A model generated the notes under the pieces. That model had not been told where the DNA came from. It did no database searches and worked only from the letters and a program-made list of their open reading frames with translations. Shown one piece after another: positions 1 to 7,803 of a stretch of 35,730 nucleotides of DNA (positions are counted from its first letter, which is position 1; each line of letters begins with the position of its first letter). Both the position numbers and the translations under genes were made by a program. The DNA comes from Chitinophaga terrae (ex Kim and Jung 2007) (GTDB taxonomy: Bacteria; Bacteroidota; Bacteroidia; Chitinophagales; Chitinophagaceae): NCBI RefSeq assembly GCF_900107795.1, contig NZ_FNRL01000041.1:1-35730 (forward strand), read 5' to 3'.

Positions 1-306
1 CATAAATCCTACCAACTATCCCTGCGACTGGGTGAAATTTACAGAAATTGTAAATGTAAAGAGGATGCATTCAAAAAATTAGCCCTATGGTATAACGACG
101 TAGAAGAAGCAGGAATATTATCTTTTAAAACTGTTGCCAGGACTATGAGAACTCATTATCTAGGTATTCTCAACTTCTTCAATAACCGGGCAACTAACGC
201 CGCTGCTGAATCTTTCAATGCCAAGATAAAGTCCTTCAGAAATGCACTCAGAGGAGTACGGGACGTTGAATTTTTTCTCTACAGGTTAACCAAACTATAT
301 GCTTAA
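1..306 (+). mobile_element. ISL3-type transposase, C-terminal part (5' cut by window edge)
   Basis: Reading frame 1 is open from the first base to a TAA at 304-306 and gives about 101 residues with no start inside the window. The segment matches the end of the DDE_Tnp_ISL3 catalytic domain: the N-x-A-A-E-S-F-N-A-K-I-K motif carries the last acidic residue (Glu) of the DDE triad, followed by a basic stretch with R-G-V-R-D-V-E-F-F-L-Y-R. The protein would cut and rejoin element ends. Family recognition rests on this motif; the exact IS cannot be named without the rest. The element's right end probably lies shortly after the stop, near 340, because the sequence after that point codes for an unrelated domain. 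Confidence 0.8.
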
Positions 307-341
307 TTTTTACCTAATCCCCCAATTATTCAACTTGATCC
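307..341. repeat. Probable right end (terminal inverted repeat region) of the ISL3 element
   Basis: The 35 bases after the transposase stop contain a C-run followed by AATTATTCAACTTGATC and do not belong to either neighbouring protein domain. Position and the abrupt switch to IPT/TIG coding sequence make this the likely element end. The matching left end is outside the window, so the inverted repeat and any target duplication cannot be checked here. Confidence 0.4.
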
Positions 342-604
342 ATTCTGACAATGAAATGCCGATCGTGAAAGGAGATGCAGGTAATGTCCTGTTGATCAAA
401 GGTCATGGATTCAGTGCAGACAAGGATTTGACACAGGTTAAATTCGGTAGTGTTACTGCCCAGATCTTACGGGCGGATGCTAATTATATTTTAGTACAAG
501 TGCCGGCGCAACATGCAACTATTGTTCCTGTTGTGGTAACTGTTGGTAAGGATACTTCCAATGCGATGAAGTTTGCTTACCATAAAGACCTGGCAAGCCT
601 TTAA
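342..604 (+). pseudogene. IPT/TIG-domain protein fragment truncated by the IS
   Basis: The frame running to the stop at 602-604 encodes one near-complete immunoglobulin-like IPT/TIG domain: P-I-V-K-G-D-A-G-N, then L-L-I-K-G-H-G-F-S, V-K-F-G-S, a valine-rich strand V-P-V-V-V-T-V-G and a final F-A-Y. In Bacteroidota such domains usually sit in tandem in larger secreted or surface proteins. The frame opens at 299 only by running back through the transposase stop region in another frame, so that start is an artefact. There is no signal peptide or upstream domain. The most economical reading is a 3' remnant of a larger cell-surface gene that lost its 5' part at the insertion. An in-frame ATG at 356 could make an 83-residue peptide, but expression is doubtful. 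Confidence 0.6.
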
Positions 605-650
605 TAGTAGTAGTCACAGTGTTTTAGTTAAGGTTGATAAGAGTCCCTCT

Positions 651-680
651 ATGGCATGATATCAGTTGATATCATGCCAT
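651..680. other. Perfect 30-nt palindromic hairpin between convergent genes
   Basis: ATGGCATGATATCA is followed after GT by its exact reverse complement, giving 14-bp arms. It lies 12 bases past the stop of the minus-strand META gene and 46 bases past the plus-strand TIG fragment. Neither side has a T-run, so it is not a classical intrinsic terminator. It may block readthrough, stabilise the 3' end, or be a protein-binding palindrome. Confidence 0.6.
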
Positions 681-692
681 TGTAACGGGGGC

Positions 693-2135
693 TTATTTAC
701 TTTGCATTCCGAACATTATCACAATTTTTCCTTCCTTGTCGTAAAGGTTCAGTGTTTGATCGGCAATATCATATCGGTAAGTACGATCACTCAACAAAGC
801 TATAAAAGCGGATTCCCTCTTCATTACTGCAGGGTCGGGGCATGCCATGCGCGTGCTGATCGTCCGGGAAAATGTAATTTCATCATTGTTGGTAGTATAA
901 TTACCGGCGATGCTGTTGCATCCGGCTTTCCCGTTAAACCGTTTTTTGTCAGTATCAAAATCCAACCAGATACCGGCATTACTAAGTACTTCATCATTAA
1001 GCTTAATGACATTCCATTTCCGGCTGCCGATAAATGCCCATTCACGGGTGTTGCCGCTGGCAACCGGGGGATTTGATTCTTCGGTGAATTGCATTACCAG
1101 GTTGTTATTGGTGTCGTAGAAATTCAGTACTTTGTCGACGATCTCGTAACGGAAAGTTTTATCACTTAATGTTTTCAGGAAATCATTTTCTCTTTTCATG
1201 GCATCATTATCCAGGCAAGCCATTCTTGTACTGATTGCCTGCCTGAATGTTATGTTGGTTGCGGTGCTGCTATAGGCGCCTGAAACATTGTTACATCCGC
1301 CTTTACCGCTGAAGCGTTTCTTTTGCGGATCAAACTGCAGGAACATTCCGTCGGAATTTTTAATGTCGGTATCATTCAGTTTATTAAGCACCCACTTTTT
1401 TCCTCCCAATATCATTTGATGTTTACCGCTCTGGATCGGATTTTCTCCTTTTTTCCCTAACCTGAATTGCAGCACTGGCTGCTGGTTTTGAGACAGCGTT
1501 ACGGTTGAACCGGAAACCTGGTATTGGAATGTCTGATCGCCCAGCAGTTTCATGAACTCGTATTCACGGCGCATTAGGTTGGTGTCGGGGCAGGCCATCA
1601 GCGTGCCGGCGGTCCTGGAAAAGGTAATGTTGTTCCCTGAAACGGTATAGGCTCCCATCATGCCATTGCAGCCGCTGCGGCCGTGTACGCGTTGTTGTTG
1701 GGTGTCAAACTCCATCCAGATACCGGAGTCTTTGTATCCATTGCCATTCATTCTTACCAACGTCCAGCGCCTGGAGAAAGCGGCGTTGCCATCCTTGCTG
1801 TTGGTGGCGCCATTGGTTTTAGTTCTGTTTAGTATCCTTACAAGGGTATATTGAATAGCCGATGCATCGGCTGGCGGATTATCGTTCTGTGTAACCTTTA
1901 CTTTCAGTTTGTACCTGTAGCCGGGTACGTAGTGGAAGCCTGCTATCTCGCCATACCAGTTACCCCAGTCTTTATCGTTGGCCCGTTTGATCTGCAAGCA
2001 TTCCATTGGGGCAACACCAGTACAGGGAGCTTTAGATTCTTTTACAAAGATGATTTCAGTTTTAACAGGTCCCTGCTTTTCCTGAACAGGAGCCATAAAG
2101 GCGGTAACAAGGCTAATTGCTAATTCGATCAGCAT
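693..2135 (-). CDS. DUF4377 plus three META (HslJ-like) domains protein
   Basis: The 480-residue protein opens with a short hydrophobic stretch (about residues 1-15) that could be a weak signal peptide. A DUF4377 domain follows (about 25-103; E-I-I-F-V-K-E, C-x-G, M-E-C-L-Q-I-K). Then come three META domains at about 120-226, 242-351 and 368-477. Each META repeat shows the same landmarks: a W in the first strand, F-D-x-x-x-x-R-x-x-G-x-x-G-C-N, and a later M-A-C-x-D followed by E-x-x-F. Every repeat thus keeps one Cys pair that could form a disulfide. E. coli HslJ, a single META domain, is linked to heat and novobiocin stress; the function of multi-META proteins is not established. The ATG at 2133-2135 is the natural start. 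A 15-bp inverted repeat lies just upstream. Confidence 0.85.
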   Translation of the reverse strand: MLIELAISLVTAFMAPVQEKQGPVKTEIIFVKESKAPCTGVAPMECLQIKRANDKDWGNWYGEIAGFHYVPGYRYKLKVKVTQNDNPPADASAIQYTLVRILNRTKTNGATNSKDGNAAFSRRWTLVRMNGNGYKDSGIWMEFDTQQQRVHGRSGCNGMMGAYTVSGNNITFSRTAGTLMACPDTNLMRREYEFMKLLGDQTFQYQVSGSTVTLSQNQQPVLQFRLGKKGENPIQSGKHQMILGGKKWVLNKLNDTDIKNSDGMFLQFDPQKKRFSGKGGCNNVSGAYSSTATNITFRQAISTRMACLDNDAMKRENDFLKTLSDKTFRYEIVDKVLNFYDTNNNLVMQFTEESNPPVASGNTREWAFIGSRKWNVIKLNDEVLSNAGIWLDFDTDKKRFNGKAGCNSIAGNYTTNNDEITFSRTISTRMACPDPAVMKRESAFIALLSDRTYRYDIADQTLNLYDKEGKIVIMFGMQSK

Positions 2136-2154
2136 AATTTAATAGATTTAGTCA

Positions 2155-2239
2155 AGTAACTAACAACCAAAAACTGCGTGAGGTTTACCTTACTGTGCCA
2201 TATTAAGCAATAATGACTACTTAATGGTTGTTAGTTACT
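2155..2239. repeat. 15-bp inverted repeat between the SIR2 and META genes
   Basis: AGTAACTAACAACCA at 2155-2169 recurs as its exact reverse complement at 2225-2239, separated by 55 bases. It starts 20 bases upstream of the META gene start and ends 56 bases downstream of the SIR2 stop, both genes being on the minus strand. There is no T-run, so an operator for the META gene or a recombination-related repeat is more likely than a terminator. Confidence 0.6.
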
Positions 2240-2294
2240 GAACGGATATGCTGTCGGATAAGTTACTTTCAATGAAACATTTATACTTAAAGTA

Positions 2295-3182
2295 TTAGGT
2301 TAATTGCAATTCTTTATTCCCGATACGCTGGATAATGGATTCATAGTATTTCCCTTTATCGCTTCCCGGAAGGCTGATGATGGTAACGTCGTTAGCCATT
2401 AGCAGGTCGAGCTTGTACTTAGAGCTGGCAACATATTCTTCCGGTATATAATAATAGATCTTATTATGAACCGGGATGTTCTTGTGGTGAAATTTTTGCC
2501 TTGCCCTGTAAGTCAGCAGCCACCAGAGATCTGTTTCCACGAAATCCAGCGACAATCCGAATATGTGGATATCTTTCATAAAGAAGAGATCTATCCAGGA
2601 ATGGTAATAAACCTGTTTGGTATGTATCCGGCGCAGTAGCGAAGCCTTTGGCACTTCTTTGCTGGAATAGAAAGTTCCGCTTACCACGTAATTCCGCATC
2701 AGCTGCAACTGACCTCCGTAGTGTTCAAAGCCCAGGTTGATGCTCATAGGATTAAGGCAATCGCCGTGAATATGCCAATAGGTGGTGTTTTCTACCTGGT
2801 ATCTCCTGAAAATGCTATAAAACTTCTCGTTGATGATACTGGTATTTTCAAATGGGATACAACCTTCCAGGGTAAACTCATAATTCGTGGTCAGGATATG
2901 CGCCGGTTGCAGGTCCCTGATTGCCTGGTGTAAATGATTTGCTTTTATTTCCGCAGTTTTGATGGCGATAAAGGATTTCAGGTCTTTTTCCCTGATCTTT
3001 CCCTGCCTGCTGGCGGTAAGGAATATTTCTTCATACAAAAGCGGAAACGGTTTGTTCTTATCAATTTCGATCTGGTCGCCGGCATGGCAAAAGTTAAGGA
3101 TGTCGTGTAACAGGTCTTTCCAACTTAAACCGCAAGACAGGTTATTGATGTCATTTCCGACTAATAAAACAAGGTTCTTCAT
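2295..3182 (-). CDS. Stand-alone SIR2-like domain protein (putative NADase, possible defence protein)
   Basis: This 295-residue protein has the landmarks of the SIR2_2-type Rossmann fold. An N-terminal V-G-N-D-I-N followed by G-L-S-W-K-D-L-L (residues 8-25) is where these proteins bind NAD. T-T-N-Y-E follows at 98-102, H-I-H-G-D at 137-141 (the His expected to be catalytic), and G-L-S-L-D-F-x-E-x-D at about 209-218. Families with this layout act as NAD-depleting effectors in several anti-phage systems. That is family knowledge; activity here is inferred. The whole protein is taken up by the SIR2 domain and no recognisable sensor or partner is fused. It starts 14 bases after the stop of the AlkB-like gene, so the two are probably co-transcribed. 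The second N-motif position is Asp (GND) where Gly or Ala is common. Confidence 0.75.
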   Translation of the reverse strand: MKNLVLLVGNDINNLSCGLSWKDLLHDILNFCHAGDQIEIDKNKPFPLLYEEIFLTASRQGKIREKDLKSFIAIKTAEIKANHLHQAIRDLQPAHILTTNYEFTLEGCIPFENTSIINEKFYSIFRRYQVENTTYWHIHGDCLNPMSINLGFEHYGGQLQLMRNYVVSGTFYSSKEVPKASLLRRIHTKQVYYHSWIDLFFMKDIHIFGLSLDFVETDLWWLLTYRARQKFHHKNIPVHNKIYYYIPEEYVASSKYKLDLLMANDVTIISLPGSDKGKYYESIIQRIGNKELQLT

Positions 3183-3196
3183 AGCGATATAACTTT

Positions 3197-3814
3197 TTAT
3201 GGGGTGATGTGCCTATACGTAAGGTTGATCCTTTCGGATAATGGCAGTTTGGTTTTAGGAATCTGGTGTTCCCAGTATTCCTGGAGTGTGCCTTTCATTA
3301 CGAGCAGGGAGCCGTGTGTCAGCGCCAGTTCATAAGTTTGGCGGTGATCACTTTTATAGCGTAACCTGAATTTCCTGGTAGCTCCAAAATTCACAGAGGC
3401 AATAACAGGGTTTTTCCCCAGTTCCGGTTCGTCGTCTGCATGCCATCCCATCGCATCATTTCCATTCCTGTAAAGATTAGCTAAAACACTATTAAAAGTT
3501 TGAGCGCTAAAAGGGGAGATCCTGTCTTTTATTTCCGTTAGTTCCGGTGTCATAGGATCAGGAATAAATGTATTTCCTGAAAATTTGTATGCCGTGCCTG
3601 CATTACCGTACCAGGCCATTAACCTTGGGAACGGTACTTCTTTGCCGTAAAGTTTTAGTGATTCCTGTTTCCAGGCCAGTGTATCCATTAATGTTTGTAA
3701 ATAGGTATCACTTTCCCTGGCGGAAAAGAATTGTGGGTAGAAGTCCATTTCCCCGTCCGGTAACGTAATCCTGATTACATTCTCATCGTCAAATATGCTT
3801 CCCTGCACATTCAT
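3197..3814 (-). CDS. AlkB-type Fe(II)/2-oxoglutarate-dependent dioxygenase
   Basis: The 205-residue protein fits AlkB-family oxidative demethylases, which remove methyl groups from alkylated bases using Fe(II), oxygen and 2-oxoglutarate. The iron triad is visible as H125-A-D127 (in G-W-H-A-D-D-E) and H183 (in W-E-H-Q-I-P-K). R195 and R201 in R-I-N-L-T-Y-R fit the 2-oxoglutarate contact. The nucleotide-recognition lid region contains the P-R-L-M-A-W-Y-G motif typical of the ALKBH2/3-like branch. Length is normal. It is the first gene of a probable two-gene operon with the SIR2 gene. The symbol alkB is not given because several paralogous clades exist and substrate is not decidable here. Confidence 0.9.
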   Translation of the reverse strand: MNVQGSIFDDENVIRITLPDGEMDFYPQFFSARESDTYLQTLMDTLAWKQESLKLYGKEVPFPRLMAWYGNAGTAYKFSGNTFIPDPMTPELTEIKDRISPFSAQTFNSVLANLYRNGNDAMGWHADDEPELGKNPVIASVNFGATRKFRLRYKSDHRQTYELALTHGSLLVMKGTLQEYWEHQIPKTKLPLSERINLTYRHITP

Positions 3815-3921
3815 AGCACTAATTTAGGCAAATGCTACGCATTGTATTTACATAGTGAGTATTTGCAGCGAAAATCACAATACAATGGGATTTTTGAAAT
3901 GGCTGTAGCCGGCACGCAGAA

Positions 3922-3951
3922 AACAAAAAAGGAGACCTGCCGGCCTCCTTT
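3922..3951 (-). terminator. Intrinsic terminator after the M28 gene
   Basis: Read on the minus strand, AAAGGAG and CTCCTTT form a stem that is followed directly by a T-rich tract (TTTTTTGTTTT). It lies 24 bases past the stop of the M28-family lipoprotein gene. Confidence 0.75.
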
Positions 3952-3974
3952 CCAAATAACATTACCCCCTCATC

Positions 3975-4964
3975 CTAATAAGCAAAAGGCTGGTTATAGA
4001 TCACCTGCAACAGTGTTTGCCCAACCGCTTTCAGGGTTTTCCGGTCTATTACATCAATATTGTCGTTCTGCGTATGCCAGTGCGTAGCAAAGTTGTTGTC
4101 CTGCTTCAAGGCGATCACATCAAACGTTGGGATATTGGCAATAGTGTTTACAGGAACATGATCGTCTGTAATATAAGCGCCGTTATCTTCATAGCGGAAG
4201 AAATCGGAATATCCCAACTGGTTGCCTACATCCCAGAACATTTTCATTTGCGGTCCTGCGTATTGCTTGGAAACGCCTTCCATGAAGAACTGGTTGCCTC
4301 GTCCGCCTACCATATCGAATAAGATACCGTAATTGGCCTTATATCCGGGGATATGAGGGTTTTTAGCCCAATATTGCGTACCCAGGCAGAATGAGTTTTC
4401 GTCGGTTTTAGATCCATAGTCTTCCACATCCACCAGGAGGATGTCTACACCGGCTTCAGGACGCTGGTGACGGAACTGACGGGCTGCTTCCAGCAACACC
4501 CCAACACCACTGGCTCCATCGTCGGCGCCATCCAGCTTTTTCGTTTTGTCAAAAGCATCTTCGTCAGCCCATGGGCGCGTATCCCAGTGCGATAATAACA
4601 ATACCCTTTGTTTGGCAGCCGGATTAAAACTGCCTATAATATTGATGCAGGGAAGCTTTTCTTTATTCGGCCCGATCACTGTTGTTCTTTGAACATAAAC
4701 GGTGTCGGCATACGATTTTAGCTTGGCGATAAGCCAATCAGCACATTTCTGCTGGGCAGGGGTGTTCGGGATCCGCGGACCAAAACTTACCTGTTTGGCG
4801 ATGTAATCGTAGGCAGAATCGGCCTGGAAAGCCGGCACCGCTACCGGTATCTTATCTACCTTGCTGGCTCCGGTGCTGTCTGTACCGTTGTTGTTGCTAT
4901 CGGGCTGCTGACAAGCGCCGGCAAAGAGTGCCAGCGCTATCATTATACTAAGTGCTTTGTGCAT
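3975..4964 (-). CDS. M28-family / glutaminyl-peptide cyclotransferase-like lipoprotein
   Basis: The 329-residue protein has a lipoprotein signal peptide ending in L-F-A-G-A-C (C18), then a Ser/Asn/Thr-rich linker. The zinc-dependent alpha/beta fold follows. Landmarks are S-H-W-D-T-R (about 125-130), L-D-G-A-D-D-G-A-S-G (144-153) supplying an Asp ligand, D-V-E-D-Y-G (179-184) supplying acidic residues, and T-H-W-H-T-Q-N-D (294-301). The W-H-T element resembles the Trp-His of glutaminyl cyclases, which turn N-terminal Gln into pyroglutamate. M28 aminopeptidases share the fold, so the reaction is either cyclisation or N-terminal peptide cleavage; the W-H-T signature favours the cyclase. It is expected on the periplasmic face of a membrane. 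It lies 17 bases downstream of cysS and may be co-transcribed with it. Confidence 0.85.
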   Translation of the reverse strand: MHKALSIMIALALFAGACQQPDSNNNGTDSTGASKVDKIPVAVPAFQADSAYDYIAKQVSFGPRIPNTPAQQKCADWLIAKLKSYADTVYVQRTTVIGPNKEKLPCINIIGSFNPAAKQRVLLLSHWDTRPWADEDAFDKTKKLDGADDGASGVGVLLEAARQFRHQRPEAGVDILLVDVEDYGSKTDENSFCLGTQYWAKNPHIPGYKANYGILFDMVGGRGNQFFMEGVSKQYAGPQMKMFWDVGNQLGYSDFFRYEDNGAYITDDHVPVNTIANIPTFDVIALKQDNNFATHWHTQNDNIDVIDRKTLKAVGQTLLQVIYNQPFAY

Positions 4965-4981
4965 GATCTGATCTGAAATTT

Positions 4982-6478
4982 TTATTGCAGGCTATACGAA
5001 ACCGTGCCATCTTTTTCATCCTTTAATTGTATGCCTATAGAAAGCAGCTCGTTCCTGATCTTGTCGCTTGTAGCGTAATCTTTACGGCTTTTTGCTTCCT
5101 TCCGCATTTCGATCAGCATTTGCAATACTCCATCCAGCTTGTTGTCGTCCTGGTTGTACGACTCCATCCTGATACCCAGGATATCTACCAGGTAGGTGTT
5201 CCAGGTTTGTTTCAGCAGGTTGAAAGTATCTTCGCTGATCTCGTGCATTTTTATCTGACCGCCTTTCAGTGAATTGATCACCGGGGTGAGTTCAAATAAA
5301 TTGGCCAGTACCTTGGCAGTATTGAAATCGTCGTTGATGAACTCTTCACATTCCAGGCTCCAGGTACGAACCTGTTTGTCCAGTTCTTCATTAATAGCGC
5401 CGGTTCCGCCGGTGTATGTAAGGTTCTGTAATGTTTCGTAAGCGCTCCATAACCTTTGCAGGCCTTTCTCTGCAGCCTGCAGGGCTTCGTTGGAAAAGTC
5501 GAGCGTACTGCGGTAATGCGTTTGCAGCACGAAGAAACGAATGGTCATCGGGCTGTAAGGCTTATCGAGCTGGGAGCTGGTACCGGAGAACATTTCTGTC
5601 AGGGTAATGGTATTTCCATACGCTTTACCCATCTTACGACCATTGATGGTGATCATATTATTGTGCATCCAGTATTTGGCCATCATATCGCCATGCGCAA
5701 CTTCGCTTTGCGCGATCTCTGATTCATGGTGCGGGAACTGGAGGTCCATGCCGCCGCCATGTATATCGAACTGGGAACCCAGGTATTTGGCGCTCATTGC
5801 GGAGCATTCTATATGCCAGCCCGGGAAGCCTTCGCCCCAGGGGCTTGGCCAGCGCATAATATGTTCTGGCGGCGCTTTTTTCCACAGGGCAAAATCAGCT
5901 TTGTTGCGTTTCTCATCCTGCCCTTCCAGTTCCCTGGTAGTTTCCAGCATATCTTCCAGCACCCGGCCGCTTAAAATACCATAGTCGTAATTGGCAGCAT
6001 ATTTTTTTACATCAAAATACACGCTTCCGTTTACTTCGTAGGCAAACCCTTTTTCAATAATGGTTTTGATCATTTCGATCTGCTCAATGATATGACCGGT
6101 AGCGGTAGGTTCTATACTTGGTTCAAGGCAGTTGAACTGGTGCATGGCCCAATGGTATAGGTTGGTGTATTTCTGCACCAGTTCCATTGGCTCCAGCTTC
6201 TCGATCTTCGCAAATTTGGAGATCTTGTCAACAGCTTCTCTTCCTTCTTCTTCAAAGTGGCCGGCATCCGTAATATTACGAACATAGCGGACTTTATATC
6301 CCAGGTGTTTGAGATAGCGGAATACGACGTCGAATGTGATGTAAGGACGGGCGTGGCCGAGGTGGGATTCGCCGGAAACGGTAGGGCCGCAAACGTACAT
6401 ACCAACGTGTCCGGGATGTAAAGATGTAAATACTTCTTTCTGACGATGTAATGAATTATATATCTTAAGTTCTGACAT
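4982..6478 (-). CDS. cysS: Cysteinyl-tRNA synthetase
   Basis: A class I synthetase that charges tRNA-Cys with cysteine. The HIGH signature appears as H-L-G-H (residues 39-42). Zinc ligands fit C30, C215 (W-H-I-E-C), H240 and E244 (F-P-H-H-E-S-E), and the KMSKS loop is K-M-G-K-A (272-276). The frame is open back to 6601, but I place the start at the ATG at 6478 (498 residues, M-S-E-L-K-I-Y-N-S-L). Homology begins there, and a good promoter (-7 box at 6540-6547) lies inside the upstream extension, so transcripts from it cannot include the longer start. An ATG at 6499 is the alternative. The C-terminal region shows the usual DALR-type helical bundle. Monocistronic or joined with the M28 gene. 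Confidence 0.95.
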   Translation of the reverse strand: MSELKIYNSLHRQKEVFTSLHPGHVGMYVCGPTVSGESHLGHARPYITFDVVFRYLKHLGYKVRYVRNITDAGHFEEEGREAVDKISKFAKIEKLEPMELVQKYTNLYHWAMHQFNCLEPSIEPTATGHIIEQIEMIKTIIEKGFAYEVNGSVYFDVKKYAANYDYGILSGRVLEDMLETTRELEGQDEKRNKADFALWKKAPPEHIMRWPSPWGEGFPGWHIECSAMSAKYLGSQFDIHGGGMDLQFPHHESEIAQSEVAHGDMMAKYWMHNNMITINGRKMGKAYGNTITLTEMFSGTSSQLDKPYSPMTIRFFVLQTHYRSTLDFSNEALQAAEKGLQRLWSAYETLQNLTYTGGTGAINEELDKQVRTWSLECEEFINDDFNTAKVLANLFELTPVINSLKGGQIKMHEISEDTFNLLKQTWNTYLVDILGIRMESYNQDDNKLDGVLQMLIEMRKEAKSRKDYATSDKIRNELLSIGIQLKDEKDGTVSYSLQ

Positions 6479-6539
6479 ATCTTGTTCTGACGATGCCATT
6501 AGCTGTTTTGTTCCGGCATCTGTTTTAATTTGGTGGTTG

Positions 6540-6571
6540 CAAAGATAAATATTGTTTTCCGGGTAAGACAA
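6540..6571 (-). promoter_or_regulatory. Bacteroidota-type promoter for cysS
   Basis: On the minus strand TTG (6571-6569) and TATCTTTG (6547-6540) are separated by 21 bases. They match the -33 and -7 (TAnnTTTG) elements of Bacteroidota primary-sigma promoters. The predicted start of transcription is near 6533, giving a leader of about 55 bases before the ATG at 6478. Confidence 0.6.
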
Positions 6572-6635
6572 TTCTCCGAGAACAACATCGTTCAGCAACA
6601 AAAGTATTATACATTTTCATAATGAGTATACTGGT

Positions 6636-7784
6636 TTATTTTACAACGTCATCGTTTTGCTGATCGCCAACCAGGCTTAAGTTAGCAATTACAGGATAAT
6701 GATCGGAGAGATCAGAGTTAATTTTTCTGAAACTATTTACCCGGAAATCCCTGCTCGCAAAGATATAGTCTATTCTCAGCGTTGGCGCCAGCCCGGTAAA
6801 AGTACGACCAATTCCCAGTCCTTTACTCAAAAATGCATCCCGCAGGTCGCCTTTTATGGTAAAATACGTATAAGAGGCAGGCGTATCGTTAAAATCGCCG
6901 CATACAACAACCGGGTAAGGGCTTGTTTTGATAAAATTACCTACAATATCGGCCTGTTGACTGCGGCGTATATACGCCTCCCGCATTTTCTGGATTATGC
7001 TTTTGGTTGCAACAAGCCCGGTGTCTTCCTGGTTCTTGATCTTACGGATGGCACTGTAGTCCTTTTCATTGAAACGGTAAGATTCGAGGTGCATATTGAT
7101 AATGCGGATCGTATCTTTCCCCTTCACTATATCTGCATAAATAAGGCTTTCGCTACGCGGTCCTACGCTCATTTTTACCTTATCGGATGCAATGATCGGG
7201 TATTTGGAATAGATGATGGAACCCCAATGTTGCATTCCGTTCCTGTTAAAGTCACTGGAAAAGAAGCGGTAAGGAAATCCCATCTCTTCCGAAATCTCTT
7301 CCCTGTTATTAAAATCATTCTTTTTTTCGGAGGTATAGAAATCCTGGAAACAGGCGATATCCAGTTCCTGTTTCTTGATCATGGCAAACATTGTCTGGCG
7401 GTTGTATTTACTGTCGCGCTCCCGGTACAGTCCAAACTGGCTTACATTGTAGCTCATGACAGTAAGACTGACATCATCATTCACCGGTTTATTACCGCTA
7501 GGCGGGTTAAAAGCCACGAAGGCGGTAATGGATTTCCAGCCCAGCAGCAGGGCAATAAACGATAGCAGGGCGTAACGATAATTGAAAAACAACCAACAGA
7601 CCAGGAATATCACCACCAACGCCAGCAGAAAAGGGAAAGTCAGTGTCAAAAAGCTAATTGGCCAGAACCACGCCGGCGAGATATAGGGTGCCAGGCAGGC
7701 AGCCAAAAAAAGTAATACCACCGCGATGTTGCAAATCAGAAAAAATCCTTTCGTAAATAGTCTTAAAAATCGCAATGCCTCCAA
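6636..7784 (-). CDS. Membrane-anchored endonuclease/exonuclease/phosphatase (EEP) family protein, copy 1
   Basis: About 380 residues. Three hydrophobic helices fill the first 92 residues, then an EEP (DNase I-like) domain runs from about 105 to the end, probably on the periplasmic side. Motifs: M-S-Y-N (N113), G-D-F-N-D-T-P (D297, N299), R-I-D-Y and S-D-H-Y-P (D361, H362). The metal-binding Glu found in the family's Q-E motif is Asp here (C-F-Q-D148-F-Y). The family covers nucleases, lipid phosphatases and sphingomyelinases; the substrate cannot be told. It begins 19 bases after the second EEP gene and is a tandem duplicate of it. The start is uncertain: TTG at 7784 and TTG at 7775 are possible, no ATG lies near, and a GGAGG sits at 7777-7781. 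Confidence 0.8.
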   Translation of the reverse strand: MEALRFLRLFTKGFFLICNIAVVLLFLAACLAPYISPAWFWPISFLTLTFPFLLALVVIFLVCWLFFNYRYALLSFIALLLGWKSITAFVAFNPPSGNKPVNDDVSLTVMSYNVSQFGLYRERDSKYNRQTMFAMIKKQELDIACFQDFYTSEKKNDFNNREEISEEMGFPYRFFSSDFNRNGMQHWGSIIYSKYPIIASDKVKMSVGPRSESLIYADIVKGKDTIRIINMHLESYRFNEKDYSAIRKIKNQEDTGLVATKSIIQKMREAYIRRSQQADIVGNFIKTSPYPVVVCGDFNDTPASYTYFTIKGDLRDAFLSKGLGIGRTFTGLAPTLRIDYIFASRDFRVNSFRKINSDLSDHYPVIANLSLVGDQQNDDVVK

Positions 7785-7803
7785 CTTTGTTGAAGTACTA
7801 AAG

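Noticed and set aside
299..355. Start codon at 299 for the TIG-domain frame
   Set aside because: It overlaps the last codons and stop of the transposase and the element end; the residues before about 342 are not part of the IPT/TIG domain.
4982..6478. K-M-G-K-A in place of KMSKS in cysS as a sign of inactivation
   Set aside because: The loop keeps both lysines, and K-M-G-K variants are ordinary in this phylum as far as I recall; all zinc ligands and H-L-G-H are present.
6479..6601. Longer N-terminus for cysS
   Set aside because: The extra 41 residues are not part of the synthetase and contain the probable promoter, so the ATG at 6478 is preferred.
6699..7565. 288-residue plus-strand open frame opposite the first EEP gene
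   Set aside because: It is antisense to a clear EEP protein, has no recognisable domain, and is a frame shadow.
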